A stretch of DNA of 64,000 nt from Hymenobacter perfusus. GTDB taxonomy: Bacteria; Bacteroidota; Bacteroidia; Cytophagales; Hymenobacteraceae. A model generated the notes under the pieces. It did not search any database, was not told the origin of the DNA, and was given only the letters and a program-made list of their open reading frames with translations. Made by a program: the position numbers and the translations under genes. Of the stretch, positions 25,875-33,564 are shown piece after piece (within the stretch, counting starts at the first letter, position 1; the number at the start of each line of letters is the position of its first letter). Where the stretch lies: contig NZ_RWIU01000002.1 in NCBI RefSeq assembly GCF_003944765.1, forward strand, positions 124,001 through 188,000. Reading direction: 5' to 3'.

Positions 25875-26798
25875 ATGGCCCAACCGCTCGATCTTGCCGC
25901 CGTCCGCTCTTTCTCCAACCTGGAGTTTCTGGCCCGCCAGCTGGTAGAAGGTTTCATCACAGGCCTGCACCAGTCGCCCTACCACGGGTTTTCGGTGGAG
26001 TTTTCGGAGCACCGCCTATACAACCCCGGTGAAAGTACCCGCCACCTCGACTGGAAGGTGTTTGCCCGTACCGACAAGCTGTTTGTGAAGCGTTACGAGG
26101 AGGAAACCAACCTGCGTTGCCACCTGCTGCTCGACGTGAGCCCCAGCATGTATTACCCGGCCCCGGGCTACGACAAGCTGCGGTTTTCGGTGCTGTGCGC
26201 GGCGGCCCTCACCACCCTGCTGCAAAAGCAGCGCGACGCGGTGGGCCTGGTCACCTTCGCCAACGAAGTGGAGCTGCAGACGCCGGTGCGCTCCACCAGC
26301 ACCCACCGCCACACCCTGCTGCTCACGCTGCAACAGTTGCTGGAGCGCGCCCCCGCACCCGGCCGGGCCGGCACCAACGTGGCCGGCGTCATCCACACCA
26401 TCGCCCAGCAAATCCCGAAACGCTCGTTGGTGGTGCTGTTTTCCGACATGTTAGGCCGCGCTCCCGAGGAGCAGACCGAAACCCTGGCCGCGCTGCAGCA
26501 CCTGCGCCACCAGCACCACGAGGTACTGCTGTTTCACGTGATGGACCGCGCCACCGAAGCTAATTTCGAGTTTCAGGACCGGCCTTACCTGTTCGAGGAC
26601 CTAGAAACCGGGCAGACCATCAAGCTGCAACCCAACCAGGTGCGCGAACAGTACCAAGCCACCATGCGCCAGTATGAGCAGGAGCTGGCCCTGCGTTGCG
26701 GGCAGTACAAAATCGATTTTGTGCCGGTGGACATCCGGGAGCCATTTGATAAGGTGCTGTACGCCTACCTGGTAAAGCGAGGCAAGGTGCGGGGTTGA
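25875..26798 (+). CDS. DUF58 domain protein (MoxR-associated, vWA-like)
   Basis: 307 residues. The N-terminal part has the DUF58 signature HGFSVEFSEHRLYNPGESTRHLDWKVFARTDKLFVKRYEEE. A vWA-like domain follows with a MIDAS motif DVSPS (LLLDVSPSMYYP), AVGLVTFANEV and VVLFSDMLG. DUF58 proteins usually pair with MoxR AAA+ ATPases and act as metal-dependent adaptors; no moxR gene is in this window. It is related to the DUF58 protein at 45.6-46.5 kb but is a distinct paralogue, outside that operon. The ATG at 25875 fits the family start. Confidence 0.9.
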   Translation: MAQPLDLAAVRSFSNLEFLARQLVEGFITGLHQSPYHGFSVEFSEHRLYNPGESTRHLDWKVFARTDKLFVKRYEEETNLRCHLLLDVSPSMYYPAPGYDKLRFSVLCAAALTTLLQKQRDAVGLVTFANEVELQTPVRSTSTHRHTLLLTLQQLLERAPAPGRAGTNVAGVIHTIAQQIPKRSLVVLFSDMLGRAPEEQTETLAALQHLRHQHHEVLLFHVMDRATEANFEFQDRPYLFEDLETGQTIKLQPNQVREQYQATMRQYEQELALRCGQYKIDFVPVDIREPFDKVLYAYLVKRGKVRG

Positions 26799-26825
26799 GG
26801 CCCGGCTGTTTTGACTTTCTGAACG

Positions 26826-27083
26826 ATGACCCTTTGGTTTTGCCGCGTTTGCGGCCTGGATTACGACGAGTCGCCCTGGGGGCCTGATGGCCGGCAGCCG
26901 GATTTCAGCAGTTGCGGCTGCTGCGGCGTTACCTTTGGCTTCGACGACGCGACGCCCGCGGCGGCCCGGCAGTTCCGGGCGCAGTGGCTGGCCGCCGGAG
27001 CCGCCTGGTTTTACCCGCGCCAGCGGCCGACCGGCTGGGAACCGGCCCCGCAGCTGGCCCAGCTCGACCCGCTTTACCGCTAA
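26826..27083 (+). CDS. Small zinc-ribbon-like protein
   Basis: 85 residues. Two cysteine pairs, CRVCG near the start and CGCCG in the middle (FSSCGCCGVTFGFDDATP), suggest one zinc-binding knuckle pair as in small CPxCG-type proteins. The pattern CxxCGxDY-PWGxDG...CxCCGVxFGxxDATP...WLAAGAxW matches a family of hypothetical proteins seen in several phyla. The role is unknown; it sits 27 bp after the DUF58 gene and may be cotranscribed. Confidence 0.65.
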   Translation: MTLWFCRVCGLDYDESPWGPDGRQPDFSSCGCCGVTFGFDDATPAAARQFRAQWLAAGAAWFYPRQRPTGWEPAPQLAQLDPLYR

Positions 27084-27094
27084 CCCTTGCCTGC

Positions 27095-27304
27095 ATGGAT
27101 TTTTCCGACCTGCTGTTTTTGTTGATTATGGTCTGCCCGCTGTCGGCGCTGATGACGGTGTACATTGCCCACATGTACGGCCGCCGGTTCTGGCCGTGGC
27201 TGCTATTCGGGTTCTGCGTGCCGCTGGTATCCACGTTTATTGCCATTGTACTGGGCATCCGGGAGGCACGCCGCCGCGAAGCTAACGGCGAAACCAACGA
27301 CTAA
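27095..27304 (+). CDS. Small two-helix membrane protein
   Basis: 69 residues from ATG 27095. Two membrane segments, LLFLLIMVCPLSALMTVYIAHM and FWPWLLFGFCVPLVSTFIAIVLGI, then a basic and acidic tail (REARRREANGETND). It starts 11 bp after the small zinc-ribbon gene, so it is probably in the same operon. Its stop codon overlaps the stop of the convergent AlkA gene by four bases. Function unknown. Confidence 0.55.
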   Translation: MDFSDLLFLLIMVCPLSALMTVYIAHMYGRRFWPWLLFGFCVPLVSTFIAIVLGIREARRREANGETND

Positions 27305-27951
27305 GCGGCCCCGGCAGCCGGCGGAGTATCCGGCGAGTTATCCAACGACTGCCAGAGGTACTTGCTGGCCAGGGTGCGGTAGGGCCGCCAGGGCTCGGCT
27401 AGCTCCGTCATGCGGCGCAGCAGGGCCCGGCCGGTTTCCTGCAGGCCGTAGTGGCGGCGCATGGCGTTCTGGATGCCTAGGTCGCCTTCCGGGAATACGT
27501 CAGGCTGGTCGAGGGCAAACATTTGGAGCATCTGGGCGGTCCAGCGGCCTACGCCCTTAATCTGGGTGAGGTGCTGGGTGAATTCGTCGTCGGAAAGCTG
27601 ACTGAGGTGGGCGTGGTCGAGCTGGTCGCGCTGGGCGAATTCGGCAATGGCGCGCAGGTAGCCCGCTTTCTGCCGCGAAATGCCCGCCGTGCGCAGGTCT
27701 TCCTCGGTGAGTAGGAGCAGGGCGGCCGGCTCAGGATAGCCATCGGGTTGGAACAGGGCCTGCACCTTGCGCCAGATGGCTGCTGCTGCCTTGGTGGAAA
27801 TCTGCTGGCTCACGATGGCACGCAGCAACGCTAGGTACAGGTCCTCGTGGGCGGCGGGCGCAATGGGCCGGCCCCGGGCAATGAGGCCGGCCATTACCGG
27901 GTCGGCGGCGGTGAGGTGGCGCAAAGCGGCGGAATCGGGCGGGTTCATCAT
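27301..27951 (-). CDS. AlkA-type DNA-3-methyladenine glycosylase (HhH-GPD)
   Basis: 216 residues. The HhH-GPD superfamily motif is LTQIKGVGRWTAQMLQMF (about 129-146), followed by the catalytic aspartate D157 in DVFPEGDLGIQ. The N-terminal segment YLALLRAIVSQQISTKAAAAIWRKV is the typical start of the domain. It excises alkylated bases. The E. coli AlkA N-terminal TBP-like domain is absent, so this is the short form. It is the last gene of a three-gene minus-strand operon, 12 bp after the phosphatase gene. A start at 27948 is equally possible. Confidence 0.87.
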   Translation of the reverse strand: MMNPPDSAALRHLTAADPVMAGLIARGRPIAPAAHEDLYLALLRAIVSQQISTKAAAAIWRKVQALFQPDGYPEPAALLLLTEEDLRTAGISRQKAGYLRAIAEFAQRDQLDHAHLSQLSDDEFTQHLTQIKGVGRWTAQMLQMFALDQPDVFPEGDLGIQNAMRRHYGLQETGRALLRRMTELAEPWRPYRTLASKYLWQSLDNSPDTPPAAGAA

Positions 27952-27963
27952 AGGATCAGCAGG

Positions 27964-28626
27964 CTAGACCAGCGCAATATCGAGGCGGGAAGTGGGAACC
28001 GAAAACTCGGCCAGCAGCTCACCGGTGGGGGAGAAGCGCACGGCCGTCAGGTACAGGCCGTTGTAAGCCCCCGTATCCAGGTACACCGTGTTGCTGGTGT
28101 GGTCGAATACGGTCTGCCCGTCGGGGCTGGGGGTATGGCCGACTACCTGCCGCTGCGCTGCAAAACGGTGCAGCGGGCCGCGCCGCCAGAGTACGCCCTG
28201 GGGGTTGTCAGGGTCGAGGGGCGCGGGCGTATCGGCAAAGCCGGCGTGACTGATGAGCAGGTGCTCGTTCTGCCAGCACAAGGGCCGCTGAGCCAGCCAG
28301 GCCAGATGTTCGCGCAGCATTTCGGGGCGGCCCCGGTACTGCTGCACCGTGGCGCGGCCGCCCCATTCCAGCCAGGGCGGGTTGGGGCCGCCGGGACCGA
28401 AGTGGCGCAGCATCTCGTGCTCGTGGTTACCCTTGAGCCACACGGTATGGCCCGGATGGGCAGCTTCCAACTCGCGGGCCAGCTGCACACACTCCGGCGC
28501 AAAGCGGCCCCGGTCCACCAGGTCGCCTACCTGCACCAACAGCTCGGTGGCGGGCTGCCAGTGCGTGAGCAATTCGCGCAGCGTGTGGTAGCAGCCATGC
28601 ACATCGCCTAGCACAAAGAGGTTCAT
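27964..28626 (-). CDS. PPP-family metallophosphoesterase (serine/threonine phosphatase-like)
   Basis: 220 residues from ATG 28626 (MNLFVLGDVHGCYHTLRELL). The metallophosphoesterase motifs are GDVHG, GDLVDRG, GNHE and HTPSPDG near the end. These match small bacterial PPP phosphatases and relatives such as Ap4A hydrolase and PrpA. The two metal ions are held by the Asp, His and Asn of these motifs. Its start overlaps the end of the GNAT gene by four bases (ATGA), so translation is coupled. The physiological substrate is not clear. Confidence 0.87.
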   Translation of the reverse strand: MNLFVLGDVHGCYHTLRELLTHWQPATELLVQVGDLVDRGRFAPECVQLARELEAAHPGHTVWLKGNHEHEMLRHFGPGGPNPPWLEWGGRATVQQYRGRPEMLREHLAWLAQRPLCWQNEHLLISHAGFADTPAPLDPDNPQGVLWRRGPLHRFAAQRQVVGHTPSPDGQTVFDHTSNTVYLDTGAYNGLYLTAVRFSPTGELLAEFSVPTSRLDIALV

Positions 28627-29105
28627 ACGGCAGTGGCCAGCGGTTCGTGTTGGAGGCTGCACAAGTCGAGGCCCGGCGCCCAGTAGTCGGGCTGGGTTTC
28701 CAGGAGCTGAAAACCAAGTTTCTGGTAGAAACCGGCCGTCAGCTGGGAGGTTTCCACCTGCACGGGCAGATGCGGAAACAGCCGGGCCGCTTCCCGCAGC
28801 CGAAACTCGGTAAGCAGCCGGCCCAGACCCTGCCCGTGGCGGCTGGCATGTACCAAATCCCAGGTCAGATCCACCTGGTCGTCGTCGAGGGCGTAGCCGG
28901 CGGCGGCCACCACGGTGCCGGCCGGATCTTCTTCGGCGGCCTCGTCCGGTGTTTCCACGACCACGAAGTAGGGCAGGCCGGTGCGCAGGTAACGGAGCAA
29001 ATCGACTTCCTCCGGCGCAGTGAAGTAGCGGGGCACGTTCGAGTGAAACAGGGCCAGCACGGCCGCTTCGTGGGCGGCGGCATCGTAGGGCAGCAGGTGG
29101 AGCAT
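28623..29105 (-). CDS. GNAT-family N-acetyltransferase
   Basis: 160 residues from ATG 29105 (MLHLLPYDAAAHEAAVLALF). The GNAT acetyl-CoA motif is LVHASRHGQGLGRLLTEFRL (Q/RxxGxG/A type), followed by VQVETSQLTAGFYQKLGFQLLE. It transfers acetyl groups to an unknown acceptor. First gene of the operon GNAT-phosphatase-AlkA. An in-frame ATG at 29141 would add twelve residues; the shorter form fits GNAT start patterns better. Confidence 0.85.
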   Translation of the reverse strand: MLHLLPYDAAAHEAAVLALFHSNVPRYFTAPEEVDLLRYLRTGLPYFVVVETPDEAAEEDPAGTVVAAAGYALDDDQVDLTWDLVHASRHGQGLGRLLTEFRLREAARLFPHLPVQVETSQLTAGFYQKLGFQLLETQPDYWAPGLDLCSLQHEPLATAV

Positions 29106-29205
29106 AGGGCGGGAATCAGGAAAGGATATGGATTGGCGCACGGCGGAAACCGCCTGCTGGCCCGGCCGGCTGTGCCTGCCGGACCGGACAGTGCTAACGA
29201 AATTA

Positions 29206-30468
29206 TCAGTGGTCCGGGTCTGGCTCCGGGCTGCTGAGGCCCAGCCGCTTCACCAGCGGCCCGATGGTAAGGCCCTGCACGATGATGCTGAAGATAACCA
29301 CTATATAGGTGATGCCCACGATCAGGTCGCGGGGCATGGAATCAGGCAAGGAAAGGGCCAGGGCCACCGAAATACCCCCGCGTAGCCCGCCCCAGGTAAG
29401 CACCCGCAGCGTGGGCCGGTCGAAGTGGTAGTAGCGGCTGAGCACGCTCAGGGGCACGGCTACCGCAACCAGGCGGGCTATCAGCGTGATGCCGATGGCC
29501 AGCGCGCCAATCAGCAGGATGGTGCGGTTGATGTCGAGCACCAGCATTTCCAGGCCGATGAGCACGAACAGCACCGCGTTCAGAATCTCATCCAGAATTT
29601 CCCAGAATTTATCCAGGTACTCGCGGGTGATGTCGGACATGCCCAGGCTGCGACCCTTGTCGCCCACAATCAGGCCGGCCACCACAATGGCCAGCGGCCC
29701 CGAGGTGTGCAGGGCCGTGGCCAGCGCCGTGCCGCCCATCACCAGGGCCAGGGTAATGAGCACTTCCACCTGGTAATGGTCGATGGTGCGCAGGGCCCAA
29801 AAGCCGGCGTAGCCCAGGGCCACGCCCAACGCAATGCCGCCCACCGCCTCCCGCAGAAACAGCTCCCCGATAACGGCGGCCGTGGCCTGCTCGGCCCCGA
29901 ACTCGGCAATCTGAAACAGGCTCACGAACACCACCACCGCAATGCCGTCGTTGAACAGGGACTCGCCCACGATTTTGATTTCCAAGCTTTTATCGATGCG
30001 GGCTTCCTTGAGAATACCCAATACGGCAATGGGGTCGGTGGGGGAAATCAGGGCCCCAAACAGCAGGCAGTAGATAAAATCGACGGGTTGGTAGAGCAGT
30101 GGTAGTATCACATACACGGCCGTAGCCACGATGACGGTGGAAAGCAGCGTGCCCACCGTGGCCATAGCGGCTACTGCGCCCCGCTCGCGGCCCAACGTGC
30201 GCACATCTACGTGCAGAGCCCCCGCAAACAGCAGGAAGCTCAGCATCACCTGCATCAGAATGGTGTGGAAATCAATGCCGCGCACCATCTCGCTGGCCGT
30301 GAGCACCCACGGCACCCCCAGCCGGCCCAACCCGATGGCAAGTAGCGAAGACACCAGCGCCAGCACCATTAGCCCGATGGTGGAAGGCAGGCGCAGAAAG
30401 CGGTGGTTGATGTAGCCAAACGTGGCGGCCAGCACCAGCAGCAGGGCCAGAGTATTGTATAACTCCAT
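29206..30468 (-). CDS. CPA1-family Na+/H+ antiporter (second copy)
   Basis: 420 residues with about twelve membrane segments. CPA1 motifs: FAGALHVDVRTLGRERG, FGALISPTDPIAVLGILKEA (TDP), ESLFNDGIAVVVFVSLFQIAEFG (the ND pair) and LTWGGLRGGISVALALSLP. It is closer to NhaP-type proteins than the antiporter at 18.5-19.8 kb. It probably exchanges Na+ or K+ for protons. The gene is alone on the minus strand. The ATG at 30468 lies right before the first membrane segment (YNTLALLLVLAATFGYIN). Confidence 0.9.
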   Translation of the reverse strand: MELYNTLALLLVLAATFGYINHRFLRLPSTIGLMVLALVSSLLAIGLGRLGVPWVLTASEMVRGIDFHTILMQVMLSFLLFAGALHVDVRTLGRERGAVAAMATVGTLLSTVIVATAVYVILPLLYQPVDFIYCLLFGALISPTDPIAVLGILKEARIDKSLEIKIVGESLFNDGIAVVVFVSLFQIAEFGAEQATAAVIGELFLREAVGGIALGVALGYAGFWALRTIDHYQVEVLITLALVMGGTALATALHTSGPLAIVVAGLIVGDKGRSLGMSDITREYLDKFWEILDEILNAVLFVLIGLEMLVLDINRTILLIGALAIGITLIARLVAVAVPLSVLSRYYHFDRPTLRVLTWGGLRGGISVALALSLPDSMPRDLIVGITYIVVIFSIIVQGLTIGPLVKRLGLSSPEPDPDH

Positions 30469-30568
30469 TCAGTAAGCAGGACAGGAAAAAGGAATACTAC
30501 CCAGACGTAAGGTTGCGCTGCTTCGTTGGAAAAACCGAAAAGTTGGGCCGGCCGCTTCCCCGGTCCTG

Positions 30569-30662
30569 CGGCAAGCCGTCGGGCCGGTTGCGGTGAACTG
30601 ACGTTGTTAGGGCCTCACCCTCGCGTCGTTGTTCACGCGGCAACCGGCCCAACGGCTTGCCG
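30569..30662 (-). terminator. Long inverted repeat after the threonine aldolase gene
   Basis: The arms at 30569-30598 and 30631-30662 (CGGCAAGCCG.. and ..CGGCTTGCCG) pair over about 30 bp with few mismatches around a 32-nt loop. It lies 17 bp beyond the stop of the minus-strand aldolase gene. It is longer than a usual terminator, so it may be a mobile repeat used as one. Confidence 0.55.
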
Positions 30663-30678
30663 CCGCCGGGCCGAGAAC

Positions 30679-31704
30679 TTACAAAGTCGCCAGGGCCGCC
30701 TCGATACGGGTTATCATGATGTCGTCCACGTCGAGGTGGGTGACGAAGCGGATCATCTGGGGGCCGAAGGAGGAAGCCTTAATGCCGTGCTGCTCCAGTT
30801 GAGCCAGGAAGCCGTCGGCGGGCGTGGTGTCGTGGAGGCGGAAGATGACCAGGTTGGTTTCCACGGGCAGCACTTCGGCCACGTAGGGTTGGGCGGTCAG
30901 GGCGGTGCCCAGCTGCCGGGCGCGGCGGTGGTCGTCGGCCAGGCGCTCCACGTTGTGATGGAGGGCGTAGAGGCCGGCGGCGGCCAGGTAGCCGGCCTGG
31001 CGCATGCCCCCGCCCATCACCTTGCGGATGCGCTTGGTTTTCTGGATGAACGCCTGGCTTCCCAGCAGCACCGAGCCTACCGGCGCGCCCAGCCCCTTGC
31101 TCAAACACACCGAAATGGTATCGAACAGGCGGCCGTACTCGCGGGCATCCTGGCCGGTAGCTACCAACGCGTTGAAGATGCGGGCTCCATCCAGGTGCAG
31201 CGGAATGCGCTGGCGCTGGGCTACCTCAGCAATGGCCCCGATTTCGGCCAGCTCGTAGCAGCTGCCGCCGCCGCGGTTGTGGGTGTTTTCGAGGCTGATG
31301 AGGCTGGTGGTGGGATAGTGCACGTTCTGGGGCCGGATGGCGGCCTCCACCTGCGCGGCCGTGAGGCGGCCCCGGCTGCCGGGCAGCAGCGCCACCGAAG
31401 CCCCCGAGTGAAAGGCAATGCCGCCCACTTCCCACAAATAAATGTGCGAGGTCTGCTCGCAAATTACTTCACTCAGCGGCTCGGTGTGGGCTTTGATGGC
31501 AATCTGGTTGGTCATGGTGCCACTGGGGCAGAACAGGCCGGCCTCCAGCCCGAACCGGTCGGCGGCTTCCTGCTCCAGGGCGCGCACCGTGGGGTCTTCC
31601 TCGTACACGTCATCGCCTACGCGGGCCTGAAACATGGCCTCCAGCATGGCCGGAGTGGGGCGCGTGACGGTGTCGGAGCGCAGGTCGATTATGGGGTTGC
31701 TCAT
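30679..31704 (-). CDS. Low-specificity L-threonine aldolase (PLP-dependent)
   Basis: 341 residues from ATG 31704 (MSNPIIDLRSDTVTRPTPAM). The N-terminus with DLRSDTVTxPT and the motif GDDVYEEDPTV, the substrate region ENTHNRGGG, the aspartate in LHLDGARIFNA and PLP lysine K203 in VCLSKGLGAPVGS mark the L-allo-threonine aldolase family. It cleaves threonine to glycine and acetaldehyde. Upstream in-frame ATG codons are excluded: the -7 element TAAATTTG at 31746-31753 lies inside such an extension. Confidence 0.93.
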   Translation of the reverse strand: MSNPIIDLRSDTVTRPTPAMLEAMFQARVGDDVYEEDPTVRALEQEAADRFGLEAGLFCPSGTMTNQIAIKAHTEPLSEVICEQTSHIYLWEVGGIAFHSGASVALLPGSRGRLTAAQVEAAIRPQNVHYPTTSLISLENTHNRGGGSCYELAEIGAIAEVAQRQRIPLHLDGARIFNALVATGQDAREYGRLFDTISVCLSKGLGAPVGSVLLGSQAFIQKTKRIRKVMGGGMRQAGYLAAAGLYALHHNVERLADDHRRARQLGTALTAQPYVAEVLPVETNLVIFRLHDTTPADGFLAQLEQHGIKASSFGPQMIRFVTHLDVDDIMITRIEAALATL

Positions 31705-31745
31705 AAGAAGTTGGCAAGGGAAAAGCGGGAAAGGTTTCCCGGTGT

Positions 31746-31753
31746 CAAATTTA
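31746..31753 (-). promoter_or_regulatory. -7 promoter element of the threonine aldolase gene
   Basis: CAAATTTA on the plus strand reads TAAATTTG on the minus strand, an exact match to TAnnTTTG. It lies 5 bp from the plus-strand -7 element for the basic-protein gene, so the two promoters are back to back. Confidence 0.65.
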
Positions 31754-31758
31754 GTCGT

Positions 31759-31766
31759 TACTTTTG
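31759..31766 (+). promoter_or_regulatory. -7 promoter element of the small basic protein gene
   Basis: TACTTTTG, an exact TAnnTTTG match, 38 bp before the ATG at 31805. Confidence 0.7.
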
Positions 31767-31804
31767 CCCCTCGTTTACAGAAAGACTTTAACCGACCCGG
31801 AAAA

Positions 31805-31975
31805 ATGAGCATTACCCGTCTGAAGCGGAAGCACCGCAAGAACATTGCCCGCGCTAACAACAAGCAGCGCATCATTAAGCAACTGCTCCTGACCCCCGTT
31901 CTGAAGAACGTGGACCTCGAAGAGCTCAAGTCGCGCTTCACCAAGAGCGAAGCCAAAACCGAAGCTGCTGCCTAA
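31805..31975 (+). CDS. Conserved-looking 56-residue basic protein
   Basis: 56 residues from ATG 31805. The N-terminal half is strongly basic (MSITRLKRKHRKNIARANNK, then QRIIKQLLLTPVLKNVDLEE), and the end is acidic and Ala-rich. It has a perfect promoter, a short leader and its own terminator, the architecture of highly expressed small genes. It is reminiscent of small ribosome- or nucleic-acid-associated basic proteins, but it does not match any ribosomal protein I know. Function unknown. Confidence 0.75.
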   Translation: MSITRLKRKHRKNIARANNKQRIIKQLLLTPVLKNVDLEELKSRFTKSEAKTEAAA

Positions 31976-32035
31976 GCGCGTTTCCCGCTGACTTGCCCGT
32001 CCCGGAGTCGGTGGGTTGTAAGTCAGAACTTCCAA

Positions 32036-32071
32036 AAGAGCCTTTCCTGGAAACAGGGAAGGCTCTTTTTT
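32036..32071 (+). terminator. Strong terminator after the small basic protein gene
   Basis: AAGAGCCTTTCCTG pairs with CAGGGAAGGCTCTT (one G:U pair) around GAAA, followed by a run of six T residues. Confidence 0.85.
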
Positions 32072-32084
32072 GTGTGCGTCAGGC

Positions 32085-32117
32085 TGTCATTGCGAGCCGG
32101 AGGCGAAGCAATGACGG
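32085..32117. repeat. CATTGCGAG...GCAATG REP-type palindrome
   Basis: GTCATTGCGAGCCGGAGG continuing to CGAAGCAATGAC forms an imperfect palindrome (CATTGC...GCAATG). Sequences of this kind (CATTGCGAG...GCGAAGCAATC) recur as dispersed repeats in many bacterial genomes. It follows the terminator and lies next to the end of the YfcE gene. Confidence 0.5.
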
Positions 32118-32121
32118 CCAC

Positions 32122-32616
32122 TCACTTCGGCCCCAGTTCCACGGCCTGCAGGTTCTGCACGCGGCTGTCCGCCACATCAAACCGAAGTAAAGTGCGCACC
32201 TTATGAAAACCCTGGCGGCCGGCGGCTCCGGGGTTGAGGTGCAGCAGGCCCAGGCGCGGGTCGGGCATGACTTTGAGAATGTGGGAATGGCCACTGATGA
32301 AGAGGCCCGGCCGCCGCTCCTGCACCAAGGTGCGGCCGGCGGGGCTGTAATGGCCCGGATAGCCGCCAATGTGCGTGATGAGCACCCGCAAGCCCTCCAG
32401 CTCGAACTCCTGCACCAGCGGCTGGGTCAGGCGCACGTCGCGGCCGTCGATGTTGCCGTACACGCCCCGCAGCGGAGCCACGGTTTCCAGCGTGTCAATC
32501 ACCTCGGCCGTGCCGAAGTCGCCGGCGTGCCAGATTTCGTCGCAGCCGCGCAGATGGTGCAGGATGCGCTCATCCAGGTAGCCGTGGGTGTCGGAGAGCA
32601 AACCGATTTTTTTCAT
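32122..32616 (-). CDS. YfcE/MJ0936-family metallophosphoesterase
   Basis: 164 residues. Motifs of the two-metal phosphoesterase fold: LLSDTHGYLD (metal site 1), IWHAGDFGT, YGNIDGRD (GNxD), LITHIGGYPG and ISGHSHILKV. This is the YfcE-type compact family, active on phosphodiesters in vitro. The start ATG at 32616 begins MKKIGLLSDTHG. The imperfect TACTTTCG element (32621-32628, minus strand) lies 5 bp before it, so transcription may start close to or at the ATG. Confidence 0.85.
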   Translation of the reverse strand: MKKIGLLSDTHGYLDERILHHLRGCDEIWHAGDFGTAEVIDTLETVAPLRGVYGNIDGRDVRLTQPLVQEFELEGLRVLITHIGGYPGHYSPAGRTLVQERRPGLFISGHSHILKVMPDPRLGLLHLNPGAAGRQGFHKVRTLLRFDVADSRVQNLQAVELGPK

Positions 32617-32620
32617 GGGG

Positions 32621-32628
32621 CGAAAGTA
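32621..32628 (-). promoter_or_regulatory. -7-like element of the YfcE gene
   Basis: TACTTTCG on the minus strand, one base off TAnnTTTG and very close to the ATG. Confidence 0.4.
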
Positions 32629-32836
32629 GACAGTCGTTGCCGGTTGTGGGTTGCTGGTTGTCAGTTAGGCGTACGGCACATCGGGTAACTCGCAATCCAT
32701 GATTGGCAGGCCGGCAACTGAACCGGCTACAACCCGTATCTTGCCCGGCCCCCCGGGCTTTCGTTTCCGGGGAAATATGCTGTGTTTTGCAGCAACCCGC
32801 CCGAATCACCTTTTTGCTCCCCCAGATTACCCCGCG

Positions 32837-33535
32837 ATGAACGTCTTCATCAACGATATTCCGCTGATTATCAAAAAAAACAGCGAGAAGGTGTACAAGC
32901 ACAAGTACGACCTGATTCTGAACCCGGAAGATGAATTCATCTCCAAGGATCTGATTGGCGACGTGCTGGTGCGCGACGTGACCGACGTGTTCGTGGACCG
33001 CCTGCTGCGCCTGATGGAAGTGAAGAAGCTGAAAAAGCTGAAATCACTGACGTTGCTGGCCCGCAAGAAAAAACGGCTGATTCTGCACCTGAAAGACCAG
33101 TTCAAAATCGTGAAGGCCGCCGGTGGCCTCGTGGTGAAGGACGGGCAGGTGCTGATGATTTTCCGCCTCGGCAAGTGGGATTTGCCCAAAGGCAAGCTCA
33201 AGAAGGAGGAAGACCCGGCCCTCGGTGCGTTGCGCGAAGTGGAAGAGGAGTGCAACATCCAGATTGAGCTGGGCGAAGATCTGCCCAGCACCTGGCACTC
33301 CTACGCCTACAACGGCAACAAAATCCTGAAAAAAACGAACTGGTACATAATGCGCTGCCTTGATGACACGCTCATGAAGCCCCAGGCTGAAGAGTATATC
33401 GAGGAAGTCCGCTGGATGACGCCCCAGGAGGCGCTGCAGGTGCTCGATGAGTCGTACGCCAGCATTGCGCTGGTGGTGCGGCACTACCTGAGCGAAGTGG
33501 CCGGGCAAACCCCCGCCAACCAGGATGCCAACTAA
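32837..33535 (+). CDS. Nudix hydrolase with N-terminal extension
   Basis: 232 residues from ATG 32837 (MNVFINDIPLIIKKNSEKVY). The first 90 residues are a Lys-rich region without a family I recognise. The Nudix domain follows: AAGGLVVKDGQVLMIFRLGKWDLPKG and the box GKLKKEEDPALGALREVEEE then CNI. The box fits GX5EX7REUXEEXGU except that the final Gly is Asn. The C-terminal part is VRWMTPQEALQVL. It probably hydrolyses a nucleotide diphosphate linked to another group; the substrate is unknown. TATCTTGC (32737-32744) may be the -7 element. Confidence 0.8.
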   Translation: MNVFINDIPLIIKKNSEKVYKHKYDLILNPEDEFISKDLIGDVLVRDVTDVFVDRLLRLMEVKKLKKLKSLTLLARKKKRLILHLKDQFKIVKAAGGLVVKDGQVLMIFRLGKWDLPKGKLKKEEDPALGALREVEEECNIQIELGEDLPSTWHSYAYNGNKILKKTNWYIMRCLDDTLMKPQAEEYIEEVRWMTPQEALQVLDESYASIALVVRHYLSEVAGQTPANQDAN

Positions 33536-33564
33536 CTCTATTTTTCTCCTTTTCTTCCTCGCGT

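Noticed and set aside
30526..31791. 421-codon plus-strand frame over the threonine aldolase gene
   Set aside because: Shadow; it would also run through the long inverted repeat at 30569-30662.
31805..31975. Ribosomal protein S20
   Set aside because: Basic N-terminus suggested S20, but the length (56 residues) and motifs do not fit S20, so it is left as unknown.
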